Positions 55,143-64,000 of a stretch of DNA of 64,000 bases are shown one piece after another. Below the pieces are notes generated by a model. That model was not told where the DNA came from. It was given only the letters and a program-made list of their open reading frames with translations, and made no database searches. The first letter of the stretch is position 1. Every line of letters starts with the position of its first letter. Source of the stretch: Cheilinus undulatus (taxonomy: Eukaryota; Chordata; Actinopteri; Labriformes; Labridae); contig NC_054870.1 in NCBI RefSeq assembly GCF_018320785.1, positions 5,032,933 to 5,096,932 of the forward strand, in the 5' to 3' direction. Position numbers and translations under genes: made by a program.

Positions 55143-56510
55143 ATTTATTTATTTTATTTCATTTCATTTAACCTTTAGGTAGCCAGGTTAGCTCCATGGA
55201 GATCAAAAATCTTTTTTTCAAGGGAGACCTGACCAAGAACAGCAACAACACACAGTTTCATCAACACATGCACTCAGACTCACACAGTACACAATAAATG
55301 AGAACAACAATAATGACTCTTCAGTTAAAACTAGGGATGCACCATATTATCAGTCTGATATCGGTATCAGCAGATATTTACATCTGATGTTTTGCCTGTG
55401 TATTTCAGCATACATGGACTGTAAATTTTGTCCATTTATACAAATAAATTAGTGGAGTTTTAGGCTGAACCAACAGACCTATGTCAGTTTAGGTCTTTTT
55501 CTTTATTTATCCTCATTCTCTAAACTTTAAAGTGTTTTTTAAGGACTAAATTTTGTCCTTGGTCGTCCTCAAACCTTAGGGCCAATCCCATTTCTACCCT
55601 CAGTCCTTCCCTCCGTCTACCGCTTCCCCTTCTAACAGAGTGGTAAGGGGTAGGGTTAAAACTTTCCCTTAAGAAATGAGACACACTTTACTGATAAACA
55701 GCTGCGTCACAAGAGGTGACAACAAAGCTTTGCTTAGAATGGCTTTATAAATGAAGGCATACCAATGTCCAAGACGATGGGTACTCAAAGAAGTCATGTT
55801 GACTTCAGAGTATAAAGAACAATGGTGAGTGAGGAATCCACAGTTAGAGATAAACCTGAGAGCTCCATGATACACAGAAAAAAACTCTGAGCAGAAGCAT
55901 TCATGTAGAAGACATCACCATGATCAAGGACGAGTAAAAAAGTAGTTTTTAGGAGTGATTTAAAAGATGGCACTGATTCTGCACACCTTATTTCCTCAGG
56001 AAGATCATCCAAAGTTGAGGAGCCTTGATGGAAAAAACTCTGTCACCTTTAGTTTTAAGCCAGTTAAAAGATCTGAAATACAGCTTGGATACAGACCCTT
56101 TAGTGCATCAAAAGTAAAGGAAGGTCTTATAATGAACTCTAAAAGTTACAGGACTCCACTGTAAAGAGGCAAAGACTGGTGATGTTCAAACCAGTAAGAA
56201 GCCTGACTGCTGAACGATTTGGAGGCGTTAGAGGGATTTATGGGTGTTACAGGATAGGACAGGATTATAGTAGTCAAGAAAAGATGAGAGTGTGGATTAA
56301 TGTTTCCATATCTAACAGGGGAGGATTGGTTTTATTTTAGAAGTGGTACATACATAGGTGAAATAAAGGTGACTGTATGGCTTTATGTGTTTTGTAAAAG
56401 TTGCCTTTGACTGCTAGGCCTGCGTGCCTAAAGGGGCAAATATATCTGCGTGTCATCAACATAGCAATGACAGGAGACTATGATTTGATGAATCTGATTG
56501 GCCAGCAGCT
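55143..56510 (-). pseudogene. LINE remnant (L2/Rex1-like) with reverse transcriptase fragments and 3' tail
   Basis: Read on the minus strand: HCYVDDTQIYLPL (the YxDD catalytic box of reverse transcriptase, codons at 56452-56463), a later MYHGALRFISNCGFLTHHCS segment (55814-55875) typical of L2/Rex1 ORF2, then the 3' tail GGTCTCCCTTGAAAAAAAGA with GTTAAATGAAATGAAATAAA. Frames are broken. A TAGGGATGCACCATATTATC hAT-type end (about 55332) has disturbed the 3' UTR. Not functional. Confidence 0.7.
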
Positions 56511-57343
56511 AATTCTAGATATATAATAAAATTTGGCCCACATTTGAGGATGGAGCTTGTGCTTCACTGTATTGTGCTTCACAGTTTTAGCACAAGATGC
56601 TGCTTCCATGCTAATTCTGTAAACAAACATCTCAACAAGAAGAATTTATTGATGCGCTTGTTGTGACTAAACAGGAACAGCACTGTACATGGCAAAAATA
56701 CTGGCAATCAAAATAATAATATCTCGTTTTCTAACTCCTTGATGAGTTTCAGCAGCAAATAATAGTACCAATAATATTCCAGGGGTTGAGCCACAGGACC
56801 CCCTGAAATCTGATTGGCATCCCCAAAAACCTGGAAATGATTGTCTATTTGTCTTGGTAGCCATTAAATCCCGTGGTTAGTGTTCGTACAGAGAGGCCAT
56901 GGAGTCAAGCTGTGCCCCGATCAGCTGGTCTAATACAAGCTGACGGCCAGCTGATTTGCTCTAAGCACGCTATTGGCCAGTCACTCTCATGCCGCCTTAT
57001 CTAAACTGCTCTCTGTCTCTGTAAGCAGCTCTTGCAACCCTCCTCCAGCCCAGCTCCTCCTTTATTCTGCTTCTGACTTAATCACTGTCATATAACCCAC
57101 ATTGTGGATATTAAAGTGGCCCCAACATCCTTATATAATTCTGTATGTGGCCCTCAGTGGAAAGTTTGGACAGCCCTGATTTAAGCATATGAATAGCAAA
57201 TAAAACAAGACCTAAAACTCAACTTTGAGTACACACAGGTAAGAATAGAAACAAATGAAGATGTTCAATGATAGATAGGAAGGTAAATAAGCTGCTTTAT
57301 TAAGGCAAAATCGTAACCATAATTATTTTGATTGATATAGATC
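56511..57343. other. gene-free stretch
   Basis: GTTTGGACAGCCCTGATTT near 57167-57185 looks like a lone hAT right end. Nothing else recognised. Confidence 0.4.
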
Positions 57344-58019
57344 CAGGTTATTCAATTGGTGGCCCTGGGGCCGGGTCAGGCCCCTGAGGTTATTTTTAGC
57401 GGCCCTTCGAGTAGACTACTAATTCTTGAAAACGGATCCAGTCAACCTTTTTTAAAAAAAAGTACATTTGTCATATTTATACGATCATCAGTCTTATTAA
57501 GTCCCCATTGTGGCCACGCTTGTGCAAGCTTGTAAGCCAAACTAAACTATCATTAAATTTATGTATAGATGTGTTTATAAAGGTTTGTGAAAGACCTGTG
57601 TGCTCAGTCTGCAAACAATGATGCACATACTACTACTTAAGAAGACATGTCAGAACATATCATGCTGACTTGAAGACAACTTTTGTCATTTGTCCCCAGT
57701 GTTTCCCGCAAGAATGCTTTGGAGCAACCTCCTTTCACCAGCAAAGATGTCACACTGTTCTTTTGGGCTTGTACAGAACACGAGGTCACTGAATCAGCCT
57801 CACTAGCAGTGGGATGACTTTTAGGCAAAAAGAAAAAGCTGTTTACAGAAACAGAGACTGTGAGTGACTGCTTGGATTATTCAGGAGGAAAAAATACCAA
57901 ACAGTTTGATTAAAGCTTTGAAAATGATCACATATATGCCGTGTGATCAATCTCTGGCCTTTCATTTGAGATCTTATTTCAGGAACTGGCCCTCTCTCCA
58001 AACTAATCAGGTACCCCTG
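57344..58019 (+). mobile_element. probable hAT/Charlie-like element
   Basis: Left CAGGTTATTCAATTGGTGGC followed by CTGGGGCCGGGTC; right GTACCCCTG at 58011-58019. The termini are only roughly inverted and the flanks (TATAGATC, GTATAAAT) match only with a shift. No intact frame. Confidence 0.5.
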
Positions 58020-58793
58020 GTATAAATAATTTCACATATGCATTTATCGAAGCATGCAGTGATGAAATGAATAGAAAGAAGCATGGATTTATGATAATAA
58101 TATGTTTTTGGTGGCAGTAATGATGTACTATGTGACTAAGATATCAACAACACTGAAACATCTACCACATGTGACAAAAAGAGCACAAGACGGCACGCAG
58201 CAGCACAGCAATCATATTCTACCGATTATCTTGTTTTCATCATCATGAAAAGCCAAAGTCATATTTGAAATGGAAAACCCATTGATTTCTCAGCACTAAT
58301 CAGTAACACATAACCAAATAGGAAGCACGTTTAAACCCATTAAACATGCAAACAAAACTAAAAAAGCAAAATGTCTTTGTAATGTAAACAGTAAAAATAG
58401 AACAGAAAAACACAAATTAGAGCCACATTACAGGATGATCCAGGACTCTGAGTAAGGCTACTGTATGTGTAGCTCAGGTAAAATAGTTCATAGAAATACA
58501 ATGGGCAGAAAACTTCTGTTAAACAAGCATTTTTCCATCCAAGTGTCCATGGATCTGCTGGATAGAAATTTATTTGCTGCATTAATGCGCTACGTTCAAT
58601 TTTCAGTATAATTTATTAAGCTTTCTTGACCTGAATGTAGCAAAATCATTTAACCAAAGCATCATAGCCATTGTCTGTATGGCTTGGTTTTGTCAGACTC
58701 ATGGGAAGCTGCACTGGAAAACAAAATCAGTTGAGCTTACTTGAAAAAAATATGGAAACACATTGCCTCAAAAATAACAGGTAAACTACACTA

Positions 58794-59183
58794 TAGTGAT
58801 GGGTCATGCACAAAAGCTGCTGCTCTGAGAGTCGATGCTTTGTAGTGAATCAGAAGAGCCGGCTCCCAATTTTTTTCCCTTTTGCTGCTCAGCTCTCACA
58901 GCTCAGCCCCAGCTCTGGTCAGAACTTTGTTCCGCTAAACCTTAGAATGGTTTTGTAACAGAATAAATGCACAAAATAAGGCAATTATAAGGTTTCTCAT
59001 AAAAACACTGAATGCAAAAGGGTTTTCAACAAAGTAACCATTATTTTTTGCGAAGTTAAGGTAAAATATAGCTACAAAAGATCCTAATTAAAGAGCCGTT
59101 CAGGAGTCGAAAGAGCCGGCTCTTCTTTGGGAGCCGAGCCAAAAGAGCTGGTTCTCTGAAAAGAGCCGAACTTTCCATCACTA
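58794..59183 (+). mobile_element. short hAT element with GAGCCGGCTC words
   Basis: Left TAGTGATGGGTCATGC, right CTTTCCATCACTA. Flanks CTACACTA (58786-58793) and CTACACCA (59184-59191) match at 7 of 8. AAGAGCCGGCTCTTC and AGAAGAGCCGGCTCCC occur near opposite ends. 390 bases. Confidence 0.82.
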
Positions 59184-59519
59184 CTACACCAGACTTTTGT
59201 GAGTTAAAAAACTAAATCATCTACTTTGAGTGTGCAATACTTAATATTTTTAGTGCTCTGTAAACACCAATAAACTCACAGCAATCAAAATGTCATAGTT
59301 AACTGATTACCCGAGAGCGTCAAATAGTACTCGCTGTAAAAGTTCTTCTAAGTTCTCATTTCACCTAAGGTGGACTAACTGTGCCACCATTAGCAACAAT
59401 GACTTAGAGACCCGCTGAACCAGTTGTTAACCAGTTGTTCACTAACATCAGTGTGTCATCCAACATGCATAGACATTGAAGATGAAAACATCACCCCCTA
59501 TGTAACTGAGACAGCAACT

Positions 59520-59660
59520 TCACTCATGGTGCATTTTATTTATTTATTTTATTCAACCTTTATTTAACCAGGAGAAAACCTCTTTGAGATTAAAATCCTC
59601 TTTTTCAAAAGTGTCCTGGCCAAGACAGCAGCAGCAAACAGAGTGCATAAAGGTTTAGTG
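59520..59660 (-). repeat. LINE 3' tail (L2/Rex1-like)
   Basis: On minus: TCTTGGCCAGGACACTTTTG, TAATCTCAAAGAGG, CCTGGTTAAATAAAGG and (AAAT)n. Same tail type as 55143-55330. The stretch 59192-59519 shows nothing else. Confidence 0.65.
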
Positions 59661-59974
59661 CCCAAAGGCATTCTGGGAAAACTGAAGATTTGTTATAACT
59701 AAAATAATTTGAGTAATAACAAAAATACTTAAATAGTTTGAGTACTGTTCATTTAAAACTAAAATGAGTTTTACCAGCTCATAACAATAGAGTTGAAATC
59801 GCTGTTTTTACTTAATTTGTTTAAACCAAGTTTAAACTAAAGTAATTTGAGCCCTTTAGCTGTCAAGGCCAAGAAGTATAAATAACTAGTATTTAGAACA
59901 GGTTACAAAAAACTGAGTTAATTCAACTCAGTGTTTCTGAGTAAAATTAATGTTGCGTTTTACAGTGTGGTGCC

Positions 59975-60150
59975 AGTCCCAGTTAGGTTAGAGGCCGGGT
60001 TTCACCCTGGACTGGTCACCAGCCAATCACAGGGCTAACATACAGAAACATCACACTCACAATGACGGGCAATTTAGATTCACCAAACAACCAAATGAGG
60101 AAATCTTTGGACTGAGGTAGGAAGACTGGGAACCAGGAGAGAACACAGTC
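59975..60150 (+). repeat. dispersed repeat type D, partial
   Basis: CACCCTGGACTGGTCACCAG, CAATCACAGGGCTAACATAC, GGCAATTTAGATTCACC and GGAGAGAACACAG follow the order of the copy at 31117-31446; both ends are lost. Confidence 0.6.
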
Positions 60151-60654
60151 CGGCTCCCAAAGACACCAATTATGTAAAAAAAGAGTGATATTATTACAGC
60201 TGTATTAATTTCAACACAACACAAAATAAAAAGAATTCATAGATACACAAGGAAATACTCTAACAAGAGATAACAGCATTTATATTGTTATGTACAGAAT
60301 ATATGTCAGCCAATGTCAAAAGGCTTTCTAATGCTGCACGGAAACAGTCAGCGTTAATGAATCCGTTCAGGTTTGAGTGGAATTATGTCAATGATCATTT
60401 ATCATTTTATTTATTCATTAATCTTGTTTTTTTTTCAGTCTGAAATACATAAAAATATCAGCCTGGAAACAGCCAAGATTGTATGAAAAATATGTCAACA
60501 CTTCAGAACCAAAACATATTTATCCACAGAGATATAAAAACATTTTTAATACTCAAATTATTGATTTGATGAATTTTTGTCTATTAGGCTCCATATTAAA
60601 CTACTTTTAAAGACATTAAAGCTGCGACTGTGCTTTTATTTCAGAAATAAGTCT

Positions 60655-60760
60655 GCTCTTTTTAATGCCTCAGATTGATTATGGTGATGTTTTATGCATG
60701 CATGTATCTCCTCAAAGCCTTAAATCTCTGTATACCATACTGTGAATGTGACATAGTCTT
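60655..60760 (+). pseudogene. LINE reverse transcriptase fragment
   Basis: LMPQIDYGDVLCMHVSPQSL resembles the IDYGDVxY segment of L2/Rex1 ORF2, ending at a stop. A short decayed remnant. Confidence 0.5.
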
Positions 60761-61072
60761 ATCAGAGTCAGGCCTCTTTTATATGAGGTACTAATTCAGA
60801 CACATATCTGATCTCTTGGAATTTGACCGCAGAGCAGCCAAACAGCAAGATCAGACCAGTGCAAAAGACCAGGGTTGAACAATCAGGCCTGCAGATGATC
60901 GTAGCCTTTGACTTGATCAGTGGTCAGCAGCACATGTCAAATAACAGTACAAAGTTAAAAAGGTTTAACTTTAAACCAATAAATATATCAAATCACAACA
61001 ACTTGACAATGGAAGAGCAATAATTGTTGAGGACAGTTACAGTTAAGAACACAGGCATTGTTCATAGGATTC

Positions 61073-61318
61073 TCACTGCCTGGTGAGCAAAATGGAACGA
61101 AAAGCTTTGAATGAAACCAGTTCAGCCATTTTCAGTTCAGTCTGCATCGTGTTCCAGGCAGTGGGGGCAGCATAACAAAAAGCTCTTTTTCCAAAATCTA
61201 CTTTTCCCATGATAATGAAGTAAATTGTCACGATCTCTGGAAATTTACAAATAATGATTGGGAAAGAAGGTATAAAACTTTTCAGTTTTATCTGTGCTCC
61301 AAACTGCAATATATTCAA
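61073..61318 (-). pseudogene. LINE ORF2 C-terminal fragment
   Basis: GKRAFCYAAPTAWNTMQTEL followed by SFKAFRSIL matches the conserved C-terminal block (GxRAFxYAAPxxWN) of fish LINE ORF2. The frame is 81 codons and lacks the rest of the protein. Confidence 0.6.
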
Positions 61319-61434
61319 TTAACTAAACATGTTGTTGAAAATGTTTTGGAAACTTGGGTTGCGATTAGTTGTAAGGCAGACTGGTGGGTCCTGAGGCTGG
61401 ACCAGTTGAGAACAACTGGACTAGATCACTCACA

Positions 61435-62322
61435 AACCTCCATTTAATTTTTCAGTCCATTCAGAGGTGGAGTTGCTGGTGTATTTTGAGTCGTTGTCCT
61501 GCTGCAAAAGAGCGCTTGAGCTTGAGGTCATGAACTGACGGTCAGACATTCTCCTTCAGGATTTTCTGGTAGAGAGTGGAATTCATGGTTCTATCGATTA
61601 CAGCAAGTTTTGACCTTGGAACTCTCCCATGATGCCATTTTTGCCCAGTCCCTTTCTCATTGCTGAATCATGAACTCTGACCTTAACTGAGTCAGTGAGG
61701 TCTGCAGGTCTTTGGATGTTCTGGGTTCTTTTGGGACCTCCTGAGTGAGTCATCCATGCGCTCTGGGATTCATTTTGGCAGGCCAGCTACTCCTGGGAAG
61801 GTTCACCACTGTTCCAAGTTTTCCCTATTGTGGATAATGGCTCTCAACGTGTTGGCTGGAGTTGTCTTTGTAACCCTTTCCAGACTGATAGATGCCAATG
61901 ACTTTGTTTCTCATCTGTTCTTGACTTTCTTTAGATGGCACCGTGTGTTGGAGATCTTTCAGCCTTCTTCACTGTGTCAGACAGGTTCTATTTAAGGGAT
62001 TTCTGGATTCAACAGGCAGTAATCAGGCCTCAGTGTGGACTGTCAAACTGAACTCAGCTTTCCAAAAAAATGTAGTAAATCACAGCTAATTCATGATTTA
62101 AAGAGGTGGGGCAATGACTTCTTCCCATAGGACCAGGTAGGTTTGGATGGCTCTTTTCCCTTGATAAATTAAATCATCATTTAAAAATGGACGTTTGAAT
62201 TTTCTCAGGTTATCTGTGTCTTATATTGAATTTGGTTGATGATCTGAAACATTTAAGTGTGAAAATATACAAAAAAAGAGAATCAAAACAGGAGGGGGCA
62301 GATATTTTTTCACATCACCGTA
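61435..62322 (-). pseudogene. Tc1-like transposon remnant (third lineage)
   Basis: The minus strand starts TACGGTGATGTGAAAAAATA followed by TCTGCCCCC, a Tc1-type terminus at 62322 with TA. The interior in reverse encodes broken transposase including the helix-turn-helix region (GGACTTTC-like phrases GAACAGATGAGAAACAAAGT). The other terminus and part of the middle are missing. The plus-strand ORF at 61756-61995 is its antisense. Confidence 0.65.
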
Positions 62323-64000
62323 TAAAAGAAAAATGTAGTCACAGTTGTTAATCAGTTTAGTCATTTAAGAGTGAAATTCTACGTATTGTCCCTTTAAAAC
62401 GGTCTCTCGTTAAGCCTTTTCCGTTGTGGCTCTGCCACATCTTAAACAACACAGAGCAGAATAAACATGCTGCATGTTGGCAGTCCTTAATCAAACATGT
62501 ATTTACTCCAGTTTAGTCTAATGGAGGTACTTAGACCTCATACAAACTTTGGTTTATCACAACTGCATAAAGAAAAATAAATAAATTAGATCCAGAAAGT
62601 TAATGAAGCACCAAGGACTCTTTTTTATAATGAAATGAAAAGGATGTTTTGATTAGAGGAGGCACAACCTGAGTCAATCACTTCCACTTGTTAGGATGTA
62701 TGAGAACGTGTGAACACTGTCACTTGTAGATAAATGTTGCACCAGCATAAAGGATTATAAAAGTAATAAATCTTTATCCTTCCTGCCTTAAAGTCAGTCA
62801 TAACCATTGACTTTCCACCACTAACTAATCTTGAAGCATGATTTCTTTTCATGGCCATGTTGACAGCTATTTTTTATCTTGACATAAAGATATTTCCTTG
62901 AAGTCTTGCTGATTGATTAAAACCACCTCTAAAAACACTTGCAAAAGAAGTTACTGTAATTGAAGCATAAAAACAGGAGAGATGAGAGGCTAAGATGTTC
63001 TCATACTTTATTTATTCTCCCATCTTTTCCTTGTTGCTCGTGTGTGAAGCTTTACATCGATTCTCCTGCTTTCATTAACTCAAAGAAATGAGACAAACTG
63101 TGTGATGGTAGAAATGTTACTCTGTTTTAAGCATTTCTCAGCTTTCTTTGTGGTTTTGTAAAGCAATGCAAGGAGAAGTTGTTGAAGTGATGTCGATTTT
63201 ATACATTTTAATCAGTCTTTATGTTTATATACTGAAACACTGATATCAGTCTTTATATATCTATTTTAATCTTGTTTAAATGTCTCATTCATGCTTTAGG
63301 TAATGGAGGTCAGCAGAAGGTCAAGCAGGAAGACAATTTCTTACTCATTCATTCGTCACCACTCATTCATATCCCTCACTTCTTTCATTCTTTCTCTCTT
63401 CCTGTTGATTATGGGCACTCACTCTTTTAAGTACTAAGCTAATCAGATTCTGCCAACACTGTGTCTGACCAATCATCACGCACTCGTCATATTTCAAATC
63501 TGTCATCCTCTCGTCCACAGTCAGTCTGTTGTTTCAGTGTGGATGCTGCAACCCTCCTCCACCCCAGCCACCTCCATTCAGTTCATCAGCATCTAATCCA
63601 AGGTCGGCTCAAATAGTTGTTTTTTCTTAAGAGGGTTCCTAAAGCTGTGTTTCCATCAGGGGGTCCGGTTTGATTCAGTTCAGTTTGGTATGGTTTGGTA
63701 CGCTAAAGCCCAAAATAGTTAGTGTTTTCACAGACACCTGTGCCCTCATTGGGCGGGCTGTAAAGGTGATGGATGTGAAGTCACATGCAGCGCGAATCTG
63801 CTGGTTAGCCACAGAGTTATAGAAAGGATGAGTTACAGAAATCAGTTGGGAATAAGCATTAAACAGCTTTATTTCAGCTGAAAGTGCTTTTGAAATAAAT
63901 AACTACATCTTAATGATGTTAACAGCTGTCAGTACAGATTAACAGCTGATAGAATACGTGTACAGAGACGTTTTGCATTGTAACTATACATTAATATGTG
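62323..64000. other. gene-free stretch to the window edge
   Basis: No exon or bounded element. GCTGTGTTTCCATCAGGGGG (about 63643) is a phrase seen at repeat ends in fish, but its partner would lie beyond or be lost. Confidence 0.35.

Noticed and set aside
1..64000. CRISPR arrays, operons, phage or endogenous retrovirus structures
   Set aside because: No direct-repeat/spacer array, no prokaryotic gene arrangement, and no LTR pair or retroviral gag-pol-env signal was seen; the window is vertebrate nuclear DNA.

Overview
This window looks like teleost fish nuclear DNA. It is AT-rich and gene-poor, its genes carry canonical GT/AG introns, and it is crowded with repeats typical of ray-finned fish: hAT, piggyBac-like and Tc1/mariner elements, L2/Rex1-like LINE remnants and long microsatellites. 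I assign no species. Only two protein-coding genes are supported, both on the minus strand.

Gene 1 (about 7.4-24.4 kb) is a complete three-exon kcnk18 (TRESK), a two-pore-domain potassium channel. Exons 24189-24417, 17890-18036 and 7502-8337 join in phase to encode 403 residues. They carry both selectivity filters (TVGYG and TIGFG), four membrane segments, two N-glycosylation sequons in the extracellular cap and the SCPEL 14-3-3-type motif in the cytoplasmic loop. Its two introns (9.6 and 6.2 kb) are packed with mobile elements. Gene 2 (about 45.0-52.2 kb) is a TRIM E3 ubiquitin ligase of the fish bloodthirsty-related type: a single 546-codon coding exon (RING, B-boxes, coiled coil, PRY-SPRY). 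It has a splice acceptor just upstream of the ATG and, about 5.5 kb further upstream, a probable noncoding first exon with a donor and an interferon-response element (GAAAGTGAAA core). This suggests an interferon-inducible antiviral gene.

The rest is transposon stratigraphy. At least eight hAT-type elements still show recognisable 8-bp target duplications (three perfect). Five TTAA-flanked, piggyBac-like short elements fall into three families, one of them with an internal empty-site control. Four Tc1/mariner remnants are all inactivated. Two large foldback (inverted-repeat) structures lie at 18.2-20.2 kb and 21.9-23.2 kb. The first carries tRNA-like A and B boxes. The second carries, in both arms, the same short ATG-initiated reading frame ending at a GT splice donor, as if two copies of an autonomous transposon's 5' end had been joined head to head. 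Several elements are nested three deep.

Two stretches (about 36.3-36.6 kb and 53.7-54.1 kb) are unusually complex and repeat-poor and could be conserved noncoding elements. A cluster of CTCF-like motifs sits at 3.0-3.8 kb. Tandem-repeat blocks at 17.3-17.9 kb and 35.3-35.9 kb create long spurious ORFs that are not genes.
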